64,000 bases of DNA, from positions 101,060 to 165,059 of the forward strand of contig NZ_JBILJQ010000003.1 of NCBI RefSeq assembly GCF_044377145.1, read 5' to 3'. Made by a program: the position numbers and the translations under genes. Source of the DNA: Aquimonas sp044377145. Lineage in GTDB: Bacteria; Pseudomonadota; Gammaproteobacteria; Xanthomonadales; Xanthomonadaceae. Every line of letters starts with the position of its first letter. The stretch's first letter is position 1. This document shows positions 1 through 11,540 of the stretch, piece by piece. The notes under the pieces are model-generated. The model made no database searches, was not told where the DNA came from, and saw nothing but the letters and a program-made list of their open reading frames with translations.

Positions 1-3000
1 GTTGACCTCGTGGTCCGAGGTGTCCACGCCGGCCGAGTTGTCGATGAAGTCGGTGTTGAGCAGCACGCCGTTCAGCGCCGCCTCGATGCGGCCCTTCTGG
101 GTCATGCCGAGGTTGCCGCCCTCGCCCACCACCCGGCAGCGCAGCTCGCCGCCGTTGACGCGGATGGCGTTGTTGGCGCGATCACCGACGTCAGCATGGG
201 TTTCGCTCGCGGCCTTGACATAGGTGCCGATGCCACCGTTCCACAGCAGATCGACCGGCGCCTTCAGGATGGCGGTGAGCAGGTCATTGGTGGAAAGCGC
301 GGTCACGCCCTCGGCAATGCCCAGCGCCGCCCGCACCTGCGGGCTGATCGGGATCGATTTCAGCGCACGCGAGTAGACCCCGCCGCCGGCCGAGATCAGC
401 GATTTGTCGTAGTCGTCCCAGGACGAGCGCGGCAGCTTGAACAGACGCTCGCGCTCGGCGTAGCTCTGGGCCGAATCCGGCGCCGGGTCCAGGAATACAT
501 GGCGGTGATCGAACGCAGCCACCAGGCGGATGTGCCTCGACAGCAGCATGCCGTTGCCGAACACGTCGCCCGACATGTCGCCGACGCCGGCACAGGTGAA
601 ATCCTGGCTTTGGCTGTCGCGACTCATCGCGCGGAAATGGCGCTTGACCGACTCCCAGCCACCCTTGGCGGTGATGCCCATGCCCTTGTGGTCGTAGCCG
701 ACCGAACCGCCGGAGGCGAAGGCATCGCCCAGCCAGAAGCCGTGCTCGGCCGAAATCGCATTGGCGATATCGGAGAACGTCGCCGTGCCCTTGTCGGCCG
801 CGACCACCAGATAGGGGTCATCGGCATCGCGGCGAACCACATCCTGCGGGTGGATCACGCCGTCGTCGTTGAGGTTGTCGGTGATGTCGAGCAGGCCGTT
901 GATGAACAGCCGGTAGCAGGCGATGCCCTCGGCCAGCACGGCGTCGCGATCGCCGCCGATCGGCGGGCGCTTGGCGTAGAAACCGCCCTTGGCGCCGACC
1001 GGCACGATCACGGTGTTCTTGACCATCTGCGCCTTGACCAGGCCCAGCACCTCGGTGCGGAAATCCTCGCGACGATCCGACCAGCGCAGACCACCGCGAG
1101 CGACCGGGCCGAAACGCAGGTGCACGCCTTCAACCCGCGGGCCATACACGAAGATCTCGCGATACGGGCGCGGCTTGGGCAGATCCGGCACCGCGGCCGG
1201 GTCGAACTTGAAGCTGATGTAGTCGCGCAGGCGGCCGCCCGGGCGCTGGAAACAGCTGGTGCGCAAGGTCGCCCGCATCACCCCGACGAAGCTGCGCAGA
1301 ATGCGATCTTCGTCCAGGCTGGAGACCTCGTCGAGCAGATCGACAAGGGCATCATCGCAGGCGTCGACCAGGGCACCCGAATCCAGGCCGCGCGCCTGCG
1401 CGATCGACTCGATCCCGGCCAGCACGCCCTCGCTGGGCTCACTGCCAGCGACGGTGCGCAGCGCGTTCGCCAGCGCGATCGCCGCCGCCGCGCGAAGCTC
1501 GGTGGATTCGGTTGCGCGGGTGGGATCGAACAGGCCGTGGAAGTACTCCACCAGCACCCGCGACAGCAGCGGATAGCGGTTGAGCGTCGCTTCCACATAG
1601 GGCTGCGAGAACGGCGCCTGCGCCTGCAGCAGATACTTGCAGTAGCCGCGCAGCATCGACACTTGACGCCAGTCGAGGCCGGCCGAGAGGATCAGCGCAT
1701 TGAATCCGTCGCTCTCGGCATGACCACGCCAGATCTGCTCGAAGGCATCCTCAAAGCGCTCGCGCAGGGCCTCGACATTGATCGCGCCGAAGCCGATCTG
1801 GTCCTGCGCGGTGACCACTTCGAAGTCCTGGATGAAGATCGACTCGGCGCCGACCACCATCTCGAACGGATGCTCGGACAGGATCCGCAGGCCCATGTTC
1901 TCCATCATCGGCAGCGCATCCGACAGCACGATCGGGCTGCCGTAGCGGAACAGCTTGAAGCGCAGGCGCGAGCCGGTTTCCTTGCTGCTGCGATACAGGC
2001 GCAGGCGCAGGTCTTCGGGGCCATGCAGGGCCGCCGCCTGCTCGACGTCAGCCGCGGCGATCTCGGGAGAAGCCTGTTCGATGTAGCCGACCGGCAAGGC
2101 CTTGCCGTAGCGCTGGGTGAGCTTCAGGCCACGCTCTTCGCCGTGCGACTGGACCAGCAGATCGCGCAGCTCGTCGTGCCAGTTGCGCACGATCTGGGCC
2201 AGCCGGGCTTCGATGTCGGCGATTTCGACCTCGACCGCCTCGCCAGCACGCGGCCGCACGATCATGTGCAGCTGCGCCAGCGGCGACTCGCCCATCTGCA
2301 CATTGGTGTCCAACCGCTCGCCATGCAGGGCCTCGCGCAGCAGGCTCTCGGCGCGCAGTCGCACCTCGGTGTTGTAGCGGTCGCGCGGGATGTACAGCAG
2401 GGCCGAATAGAAGCGGCCATAACGATCGCGGCGCAGGAACAGCCGCGTGCGGGCGCGCTCCTGCAGAGCGAGGATGCCGAGGGCGGTGTCGAACAGCTCG
2501 CTCTCGCCGGCCTGGAACAGCTCGTCGCGCGGCAGCGATTCGAGGATATGCCGCAGCGACTTGCCGCTGTGGCTGTTCGGCGCCAGGCCGGATTCGCGGA
2601 CTACGTGCTCATAGCGCTGGCGCACCAGCGGAATCGTCCGCGGCCGCGAGGCGTAGGCGCTCGAAGTATAGAGACCGAGGAAACGGTGCTCGGCAATAGC
2701 GCGGCCGCTGCCGTCGAACACCAGCACGCCGATGTAGTCCATGTAGCCCGGACGGTGCACCGAGCTGCGTGCATTGGTCTTGGTCAGAATCAGTGCGCCG
2801 ACCGCGCCGGACTGCGGCATATGGGTGGCGGCCAGTGTTTTCAGCGGGCGCGGCTTGGCGGTCGAATCCTTGCCGGACAAGATGCCGAGGCCGGTGCCCT
2901 GCACCGCATGCAGCAGATCCTCACCGCTGGAATTGTCGCGCCGGTACTCGCGGTAGCCGAGGAAGGTGAAGTGGTCGTCAGCCGCCCAGCGCAGGAACTC

Positions 3001-3636
3001 CTGCGCCTCGCGCCGGCCCTCCTCGCTGATCGGCATCGGGCTCGCGTCCATGCCGGCGATGGTGGCATGCATGCGCTCGCGCATCGGCGCCCAATCGCGT
3101 ACGCAGCTGCGCACATCGGCCAGCGCGCTCAGAATGGCTTCCTGCACGCGGCGCAGGTCTTCGGGTTCGGCCAAGCGGTCGATCTCAAGATGCATCACCG
3201 ACTCGTCGGCACCGCGTTCGCCGACGCTCAGCACGTTGCCGCCGGGGTCACGCTGCACGGGCAAAACCGGGTGGATGATGGCGTGCAGCTGCAGATCGCA
3301 GGCGGCCACCGCCATGCTCACCGAGTCGACCAGAAACGGCATATCGTCGTTGACGATCTGCACCACCGTATGTGCGCTGTCCCAGCCGCCCTCACCCGTC
3401 CGGGTGTTGAAGATCCGCAGCTTGGGCGCGCCGGGGCGACGCTCGCGCATGAACTCGAGCAGATCGATCAGCAGCTCAGCCCACAGCTCGGGCGCGCGTC
3501 CGGCGAGTTCATCGGACGGCATTCGCCCAAAAAAACGCCGCGCAAAGGCGGCGGCATCGGTCTGGCGCGGCGCCGGCAGGCGTTGAGCGAGGACGGCGAG
3601 GATCGGATCAAGCAGGGTGGAATCGATGGTCGACAT
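1..3636 (-). CDS. gdhB: NAD-specific glutamate dehydrogenase, long form (C-terminus outside window)
   Basis: This enzyme oxidatively deaminates glutamate to 2-oxoglutarate with NAD+ in the cytoplasm (EC 1.4.1.2). The 1212 residues in the window begin MSTIDSTLLDPILA and run off the left edge, so roughly the last quarter of this ~1600-residue family is missing. The N-terminal regulatory part contains TVVQIVNDDMPFLVDSVSMA near residues 90-115. The catalytic core near residues 840-890 carries the GGLRWSDRREDFRTEVLG region, and the last visible residues include NTDFIDNSAGVDTSDHEVN, typical of the family. The start at 3636 fits the family N-terminus. The symporter gene downstream of the 3636 start, on the same strand, may supply glutamate or related acids. 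Its size separates it from the ~450-residue GDHs. Confidence 0.95.
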   Translation of the reverse strand, partial: MSTIDSTLLDPILAVLAQRLPAPRQTDAAAFARRFFGRMPSDELAGRAPELWAELLIDLLEFMRERRPGAPKLRIFNTRTGEGGWDSAHTVVQIVNDDMPFLVDSVSMAVAACDLQLHAIIHPVLPVQRDPGGNVLSVGERGADESVMHLEIDRLAEPEDLRRVQEAILSALADVRSCVRDWAPMRERMHATIAGMDASPMPISEEGRREAQEFLRWAADDHFTFLGYREYRRDNSSGEDLLHAVQGTGLGILSGKDSTAKPRPLKTLAATHMPQSGAVGALILTKTNARSSVHRPGYMDYIGVLVFDGSGRAIAEHRFLGLYTSSAYASRPRTIPLVRQRYEHVVRESGLAPNSHSGKSLRHILESLPRDELFQAGESELFDTALGILALQERARTRLFLRRDRYGRFYSALLYIPRDRYNTEVRLRAESLLREALHGERLDTNVQMGESPLAQLHMIVRPRAGEAVEVEIADIEARLAQIVRNWHDELRDLLVQSHGEERGLKLTQRYGKALPVGYIEQASPEIAAADVEQAAALHGPEDLRLRLYRSSKETGSRLRFKLFRYGSPIVLSDALPMMENMGLRILSEHPFEMVVGAESIFIQDFEVVTAQDQIGFGAINVEALRERFEDAFEQIWRGHAESDGFNALILSAGLDWRQVSMLRGYCKYLLQAQAPFSQPYVEATLNRYPLLSRVLVEYFHGLFDPTRATESTELRAAAAIALANALRTVAGSEPSEGVLAGIESIAQARGLDSGALVDACDDALVDLLDEVSSLDEDRILRSFVGVMRATLRTSCFQRPGGRLRDYISFKFDPAAVPDLPKPRPYREIFVYGPRVEGVHLRFGPVARGGLRWSDRREDFRTEVLGLVKAQMVKNTVIVPVGAKGGFYAKRPPIGGDRDAVLAEGIACYRLFINGLLDITDNLNDDGVIHPQDVVRRDADDPYLVVAADKGTATFSDIANAISAEHGFWLGDAFASGGSVGYDHKGMGITAKGGWESVKRHFRAMSRDSQSQDFTCAGVGDMSGDVFGNGMLLSRHIRLVAAFDHRHVFLDPAPDSAQSYAERERLFKLPRSSWDDYDKSLISAGGGVYSRALKSIPISPQVRAALGIAEGVTALSTNDLLTAILKAPVDLLWNGGIGTYVKAASETHADVGDRANNAIRVNGGELRCRVVGEGGNLGMTQKGRIEAALNGVLLNTDFIDNSAGVDTSDHEVN

Positions 3637-3754
3637 GTCGGGTACTTTGGCTTTGGGGGCGAAGCCGCTCAAGAACCGCGAATGATAGTAGAGATCGCAG
3701 GCAGAGGCTTGGCGGTCGCTGTCCTTGCAAGCGCCATACCGGCCGGTATGCCGA

Positions 3755-5047
3755 TCAGGCCGGAGCCACCGGCGGGTCGCCAGGTTCAGCGGTGGCGGCC
3801 ATCAGCTCCGGCGGAGCGTCGCCTTCCTCTCTCAGTTGACCCTCCCATTTCGACACCAACGCGGTGGCCACGCTGTTGCCGATCACATTGGTGGCCGAGC
3901 GGCCCATGTCCAGGAAATGATCGATGCCCAGCAACAGCAGCAGTCCGGCCTCGGGCAGGTCGAACTGCGCCAGCGTGGCGGCGATCACCACCAGCGAGGC
4001 ACGCGGCACGCCGGCCATGCCCTTCGAGGTCACCATCAGGATCAGCAGCATGGTCAGCTGCTGCGCCCAGCTCAGCTCGATGCCGTAGGCCTGGGCGATG
4101 AACATCACCGCGAAGGTGCAGTACATCATCGAGCCGTCGAGATTGAAGGAGTATCCCAGCGGCAGCACGAACGAGGCCACGCGATTGCTGCAGCCGAATT
4201 TCTCCAGCTGGGCCAGCGTCTTCGGGTAGGCGGCTTCGCTGGAGGCCGTAGCGAAAGCCAGCATCACCGGCTCGCGCACCATGCCGAACAGGCGCCCTGC
4301 ACGGCGGCCGATCACCAGGAAGGCCGCGCCGAACAGCAGCAGCCACAGCAGCGCGATCGACACATAGAAGCCGAGCATGAACTCGCCGTAGACCCAGATG
4401 ATGCCAAAGCCGCTCTTGGCGACGGTGGAAGCCACTGCAGCAAACACCGCCAGAGGCGCGAACCACATCACATACATGGTCAGCTTGAGCATGGCGTAGG
4501 ACAGGCCTTCCATCGCATCGACCAGAGCCTTGCCCTTCTCGCCGATGGCCGCACACGCCGCACCGAACAGCACCGAGAACACCACGATCTGCAGAATCTC
4601 GTTGCGCGCCAGACCGTCGAAAATGCTGGTGGGCACCAGATGGGTGACGAAGTCCTGCAGCGACATCGCGGTAGCGGAAATGCCGGTCGGCGCGCCCGCC
4701 TCCGGAAGAGGCACTTCGAGCCCGACGCCCGGCGCCAGCAGATTGACCATCAGCAGACCCAGGCTCAGCGACACCGCCGAGGCCAGCAGGAACCAGCTCA
4801 CCGCCTTGATGCCGACCCGGCCGACGGCGGCACCATCGCCCATCTTGGCAATGCCCACCACCAGGGTGGCGAGCACCAGCGGCGCGATGATCATCTTGAT
4901 CAGGCGCAGGAAGATCGTGGTGACGAGGCCGAGTGCCGAGACCACTTCGCTGGGATCGGCCACGGTCTGGTTGACGACGTAGCCGACACCCATACCCAGC
5001 ACCAAGGCGATCAGGATCCAGAAAGTCAGGCTGCGATAGGGGAGCAT
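3755..5047 (-). CDS. dicarboxylate/amino acid:cation symporter (DAACS family)
   Basis: This is an inner-membrane transporter of the glutamate/C4-dicarboxylate:cation symporter family, 430 residues. The start MLPYRSLTFWILIALVLG opens directly into the first membrane helix; the reading frame stays open upstream but that part is not protein-like. Family hallmarks are TASSEAAYPKTL in the first re-entrant hairpin, the NLDG signature of helix 7 (GYSFNLDGSMMYCTFAVMF), GMAGVPRAS in the second hairpin, and DMGRSATNVIGNSVA in helix 8. The substrate cannot be set from sequence alone: glutamate/aspartate and C4-dicarboxylates are both possible. It lies 118 bases upstream of the NAD-glutamate dehydrogenase on the same strand, which suggests a shared role in glutamate catabolism. 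Confidence 0.9.
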   Translation of the reverse strand: MLPYRSLTFWILIALVLGMGVGYVVNQTVADPSEVVSALGLVTTIFLRLIKMIIAPLVLATLVVGIAKMGDGAAVGRVGIKAVSWFLLASAVSLSLGLLMVNLLAPGVGLEVPLPEAGAPTGISATAMSLQDFVTHLVPTSIFDGLARNEILQIVVFSVLFGAACAAIGEKGKALVDAMEGLSYAMLKLTMYVMWFAPLAVFAAVASTVAKSGFGIIWVYGEFMLGFYVSIALLWLLLFGAAFLVIGRRAGRLFGMVREPVMLAFATASSEAAYPKTLAQLEKFGCSNRVASFVLPLGYSFNLDGSMMYCTFAVMFIAQAYGIELSWAQQLTMLLILMVTSKGMAGVPRASLVVIAATLAQFDLPEAGLLLLLGIDHFLDMGRSATNVIGNSVATALVSKWEGQLREEGDAPPELMAATAEPGDPPVAPA

Positions 5048-5433
5048 TCCGGTGATCCGCGCGTGAAGGGTTGCGAATGCTAGCAGTCGCGGGTGCCAGA
5101 ACGCCCCTGGCCTTGCGGATCCGCGACGAAGGCAGAGCGATGGCAGCCCACCCTCGCGCGCAAGGGAGAGGCGCGCGCGCCAAGCGTGGGTCAGAACAGC
5201 GCGAACTCGCGGCATGCCCACGACCAGAGCCCTCCGAGAGAAGAGCGTGCTGCCGACCAGTCCCCCTGCCCCAGCAGGCTCAACGACAGGCACGCCATCG
5301 AAGCTTGGAAGCCGGGCGCTGCTGGCAGCCTCGCGCCTCGCGGCAGCTCGGGCCAGCGACTCCGTGGGAAGCACAGATCGTCGATACTGGAAACGGTCAA
5401 AGCTCGACGTTTCCCCAACCGCAAACTGAAGCC
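5048..5433. other. divergent intergenic region, no gene supported
   Basis: This is a 386-base stretch between the leftward symporter and the rightward DUF1266 gene. Reading frames cross it but have arginine-rich, shadow-like translations and no convincing start or ribosome-binding site. It should hold promoters for both flanking genes. I could not pick out clear -35/-10 pairs. Confidence 0.5.
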
Positions 5434-6246
5434 ATGCAAGACTCGCAGATGATGCAGATCATCGCCGGCACTGCTGCCGGTCTCGTGCTCGCCGCAAGCT
5501 CCGCCTGGATGGCGAAGCGACGCTGGCAGCGCTCGGATGAACGCTGGGCTGCGTGGTTCCCCGAGGCGTCTGACGTGCCCGAAAATCTCGACCTCACCCG
5601 CGAGCTCGCGGTGGGGGCGGTGCTTGGCGTGAACAATGCGTTTCCCGTCAACACGCTTGATCCGCACAAGCCGCGCGCGGAGATGCGTGCGTGGCTGGCG
5701 GGCTCGTGGAACACACGGAACGCGGTGCAGGCGCGGGAGGCAGTGCAGTCGCTGCTGATGGAAGGCCATTCCGCGACCTTCGACCTGCTCATCGAGGCAG
5801 CCGCCGAGGGCGATCCCGACGCCAGTCGCGAGCATCTGGAGCAGGTCTTCGTCGATGACATGCAGCGCAACCCGGAGCTGGGCGGGTTCATCGCCCACCA
5901 TCCGGAGGCGATCGCGCGGCTGGAGGCGCTGGGCTTTCTCGTCACCCAGGCCGATGTCGATCGCGGCACGCGCGCCTATGACCTGGGGCGGGCGGTGGTG
6001 GTCAGCCGCGTCGCCTTCGGTGCCGGCTACTTCAATCGCAGCGAAGCCATGGCCATGATCCGGATGGCGGCCTTCGTGTCGCAACGCGCGTTTGCCTCTT
6101 GGCGCGAGTTCGCCAGCAGCTACCTGCTGGGTCGGGCGCTTTGGGGCGGCGTCGACGATCCCGACTTCGAAGGCATGGTCCGGGTCGTCGAAGAACTGCT
6201 GCGCAATCCGCGCAGTCCGTGGCTGCGATGCGGGTGGTTTCGCTGA
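5434..6246 (+). CDS. DUF1266 domain-containing protein with N-terminal membrane anchor
   Basis: A 270-residue protein of unknown function. Residues 4-20 (MMQIIAGTAAGLVLAASS) form a single hydrophobic segment, suggesting an inner-membrane anchor or uncleaved signal. The C-terminal ~150 residues resemble DUF1266: RAYDLGRAVVVSRVAF is followed by a GYFNRSEAMAMI segment and FASSYLLGRALWGG, matching the family pattern of an alpha-helical domain with a conserved xDLGR motif. The ATG at 5434 precedes the hydrophobic segment; the frame extends upstream to about 5071 but that part looks non-coding. ATGs at 5449 and 5452 are alternative starts. No operon partner is obvious and no function is claimed. 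Confidence 0.75.
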   Translation: MQDSQMMQIIAGTAAGLVLAASSAWMAKRRWQRSDERWAAWFPEASDVPENLDLTRELAVGAVLGVNNAFPVNTLDPHKPRAEMRAWLAGSWNTRNAVQAREAVQSLLMEGHSATFDLLIEAAAEGDPDASREHLEQVFVDDMQRNPELGGFIAHHPEAIARLEALGFLVTQADVDRGTRAYDLGRAVVVSRVAFGAGYFNRSEAMAMIRMAAFVSQRAFASWREFASSYLLGRALWGGVDDPDFEGMVRVVEELLRNPRSPWLRCGWFR

Positions 6247-6733
6247 ACGTCCACCGCCCGATGTCCTGATCCGATGTGGCGACTGGCAGTGACCGGCACT
6301 GCGCCGGTCACCGTGCGTGCGTAGCGATCGTTGATGCGCTTGAAGACGGACCACAGACCTGTCTACGCCATTCACACATCGGGCGGGACTCTCGCGGCCG
6401 CGACGTCGCGGACCGAAGCTCCACAAGCCCATGGGGCGCAGGGCGCAACGAAGCTAAACTCGGGCGGACCGGCTCGATAGACTGCGACCGCGTTCCGAGG
6501 GCCCGGCCGCTCGACGGAAGACCGAACAGTTCACTGCATGCCATGCTGATCGCCCGTCTCCGCTTGCGCTGTGGGTCGATAGCGATACGCCGTGTGTTGG
6601 AGGAGTCCGACGAGCACCCCATGCCGCAACTTCGGCGGCCCCAGAAGCCGCCTGGAGGCACGCAAGGTAGACGCTGCGCGTTCGTTCAGCGGCTCCCCGT
6701 TTCCGCCTTCAAAACACCTGCAAGGAAATCTCC
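6247..6733. other. 487-base region without a supported gene
   Basis: Open frames exist on both strands here (for example 6276-6737 rightward and 6308-6661 leftward) but their translations are rich in Arg, Ser and Pro without recognisable domains, and none has a good ribosome-binding site. The only clear signal is the AAGGAA-type ribosome-binding site at about 6722-6727 for the next gene. Confidence 0.5.
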
Positions 6734-7159
6734 ATGAATGAACCCACTCAGGGCATCGAAAGACGCAACAATGCCTGGCAGCGCATCGCAATCACGGCCC
6801 TCCTTGTAGCGCTGCTGGGGATAGTGGTGATGAGCCTGCCGCGAGGGTTCGATACGGACCTGAGCAAGATCGGTGCAGGCAAGCCCGCTATGGTGTTCGT
6901 CTACGATCCGAACCTCATCGTGAGCAACCAGCAGACCCGGGAACTGGACGCGGCGCGGGAGAGGCTCGGCGATGCCCTGCATTTCCTGATCGCGGATGTC
7001 GGCCGACCTGAGGGGCAGCAGTTCATGCGTGAGCATCAGGCGAGTGCCACCCAACTGCTGTTGTTTGCGCCGGATGGCAGTGTGCTCAGCAGAATGCAGG
7101 GACTGGTCAGCTCCGATCAGCTCATCGAGTCGTTCGCGGCGGCAGGCGCTGGGGATTGA
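6734..7159 (+). CDS. membrane-anchored thioredoxin-like protein lacking the CXXC motif
   Basis: A 141-residue protein starting MNEPTQGIERRNNAW. A single transmembrane segment lies at about residues 18-37 (IAITALLVALLGIVVMSLP), with the rest predicted periplasmic. The soluble part has the rhythm of a thioredoxin fold: GKPAMVFVYDPN (beta strand), HFLIADVGRPEGQQFM, and ATQLLLFAPDGSVLSRMQG, followed by a C-terminal helix (SSDQLIESFAAAG). The redox CXXC is absent; the equivalent position reads YDPN, so thiol-disulfide exchange is unlikely. The start is supported by AAGGAA about seven bases upstream. The fold assignment is an inference from the pattern; the role is unknown. Confidence 0.7.
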   Translation: MNEPTQGIERRNNAWQRIAITALLVALLGIVVMSLPRGFDTDLSKIGAGKPAMVFVYDPNLIVSNQQTRELDAARERLGDALHFLIADVGRPEGQQFMREHQASATQLLLFAPDGSVLSRMQGLVSSDQLIESFAAAGAGD

Positions 7160-7424
7160 GTCGGGCAGGCAGTGCCCAGACGGGTGGCGTAGACGGCGCA
7201 TCGCTGCGCGCCCGCCGCCGATGAGCTCCGGCCTCGACTGGCTATGGCTGCCCCCCGAAAGCTTGCGGTCGCCGTAGGCGTTCTCGGTGGCTTTCTTGAG
7301 GCCATCGCCGGCGATCAGCGCCACTTTCACCTATTGCGCAGTCCGGGGCTCTGGCGTCCTTCGATCTCACGGTTCAACACCACCGTGGGAAGGGCAATGC
7401 GTTCTGTCCGCGGCTCGCACGCCC

Positions 7425-7823
7425 TCAGGCGCCGGTGCGCACGAAGATGCCGATGTGACCGCTGTCCGACTTGAGTAGCAGCTTACCTTCCAGCAGGCGC
7501 GCCTCCTGAGTCTGGTAGCGGATGCCATCGCTGTCCACAGCCTCCAGGGCAAGCGTCAGCTCCGAGTCCTCAAGGCCGTACTCGAGCGTCCAGTCCATGC
7601 CCTCGCGCTGCGTGCTGGAATAGCGTCCGGTACCGTCGGGGCGCAGGGTGATCGTGAGTTCCAGAAAGCCGCGGGTGCCGTCCTCATGGGTCCATACCCC
7701 GTGCAGTTCTGAGGCTGCCCCGATCTTCTGCGCAACCGGCCAGACTTCCCGCAGCTGCTGCTGGCTCAGGCCTTGGCTCAGCTTGCTTGCAGCCTGGACG
7801 ACCTTCTTCAAGAGGTTCGGCAT
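7425..7823 (-). CDS. conserved hypothetical small protein with predicted beta-rich C-terminal half
   Basis: A 132-residue protein without a signal peptide, starting MPNLLKKVVQAASKLSQG. The N-terminal 35 residues look helical. The remainder (ELHGVWTHEDGTRGFLELTI, LRPDGTGRYSSTQREGMDW, ARLLEGKLLLKSDSGHIGIF) has alternating hydrophobic residues and G/D turns typical of a lipocalin-like or calycin beta barrel, but no family can be named with confidence. The start at 7823 is supported by a GGAG about seven bases upstream on the coding strand; the frame continues upstream to 7937 without a better signal. It lies about 50 bases downstream of another leftward short frame and may be co-transcribed with it. 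Confidence 0.65.
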   Translation of the reverse strand: MPNLLKKVVQAASKLSQGLSQQQLREVWPVAQKIGAASELHGVWTHEDGTRGFLELTITLRPDGTGRYSSTQREGMDWTLEYGLEDSELTLALEAVDSDGIRYQTQEARLLEGKLLLKSDSGHIGIFVRTGA

Positions 7824-7872
7824 TCGGTTCTCCAAGGGAGGTGAATCAGGCCAGTGGGCCGCCGATGTTACT

Positions 7873-8007
7873 TCAGCGGAAAGCCCCACACCTGCAGACC
7901 GTCTTCCCGCCCAATGGTCCAGCGACGTTGCCGCCACTCGCCAGCGTAGCCAAGCCGCACGACAACACGATCCCGGCCAGCATCACGCACGCGGCGCTCA
8001 TCTTCAT
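7873..8007 (-). CDS. possible short exported peptide (alternative frame 7868-8155)
   Basis: Two overlapping leftward frames compete here. One (44 residues, ATG at 8007) begins MKMSAACVMLAGIVLSCGLA, which looks like a signal peptide, then ends quickly in KTVCRCGAFR. The other (95 residues, 7868-8155) ends in GEWRQRRWTIGREDGLQVWG, which reads more like real protein than the C-terminus of the first. Joining the signal sequence to this second C-terminus would need a frameshift near 7930-7945. I therefore suspect a small secreted protein that is frameshifted or mis-assembled. No good ribosome-binding site precedes either start. Confidence 0.3.
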   Translation of the reverse strand: MKMSAACVMLAGIVLSCGLATLASGGNVAGPLGGKTVCRCGAFR

Positions 8008-8185
8008 TGACCCACGAGAGCTGCCGGCAGAACTCCTTGCCGACGGATCCGAGGCTTCGTCGCGGAAACTTCAACCCAGGACGCAGAACGTCAGGTGCGC
8101 TCTCAGCCGCACCGCCGCGACCGCTCTCGGGGAGGCGCTCCGCGCCGAGCGCCATGTCGACGCCCAGCGCAGGCCCTTCAAGCCA

Positions 8186-11062
<2,877 letters not shown>

Positions 11063-11239
11063 GGCGCGGGCACCTGGGGCGGAGATCGAAGGGAGGCGAA
11101 CGCCGCACGGTCGATGATCCTGCCGCGCCCAAGCGCAGGCGCGTGCGAGGCACGGGCACAGCGTCGATAGCGAGGAAGTTGCAGGGCATCGGACACGGGG
11201 CGGCGCTCGTAGACCGGACGCAGACCCGTCCGGTTTGGG

Positions 11240-11455
11240 CGCCCCATCTGTCTGTTCGCCTGAGAGCGTTATCCCGTCGGCGGACCGGCGCAGAACCGCG
11301 CGACGGTCTCTCTCCAGATGCTTGCTGCGTGGGTCGGCACAGGCCATCAAAGCCGATGCAGATCCGGGCCACCCGGTCCTTTTGCCTGAGAGTTTCCGGG
11401 GCGGTTGCTCCTTCGGCGCCCGTGCTTGCATGCAAGCCGGGTCTCTCCCGCGTGG
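11240..11455 (-). promoter_or_regulatory. tandem glycine riboswitch (gcvT type) in the gcvP leader
   Basis: Read on the minus strand, two glycine aptamers follow one another. The first has GGGAGAGA at about 11449-11442, the GCCGAAGGAGCAA core, then CTCTCAGGCAAAAGGACC. The second has GGAGAGAGACCG, the CCGACGGGATAA core, then CTCTCAGGCGAACAGACAGA followed by TGGGGC. The GAGA...CTCTCAGGC pairing and the purine-rich cores are the family signature. After the second aptamer a GC hairpin (arms 11213-11219 and 11228-11234, 7 bp) lacks a following U run. About 150 bases separate it from the gcvP start, leaving room for control at termination or initiation. Glycine binding is expected to turn gcvP on, as in other tandem gcv switches. 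Confidence 0.95.
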
Positions 11456-11540
11456 CGGCGCGGATGGTAGCACGCAGGTCTGTCGCGGGGCGGTAGTCAT
11501 CGGCCTTGGGCTATGCTCGGCGCCTTCCTTGGAGCCCCGT

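Noticed and set aside
10..4101. 1363-residue rightward frame
   Set aside because: It is antisense to the NAD-glutamate dehydrogenase and the end of the symporter gene, both of which have clear family motifs. The translation is Ala/Arg/His/Gln-rich, the usual shadow in high-GC DNA.
6686..7330. leftward frame starting MKVALIAGDGLKKATENAYG
   Set aside because: The first ~25 residues look protein-like, but the rest is antisense to the thioredoxin-like gene and no family match is evident. At most it is a remnant at about 7240-7330.
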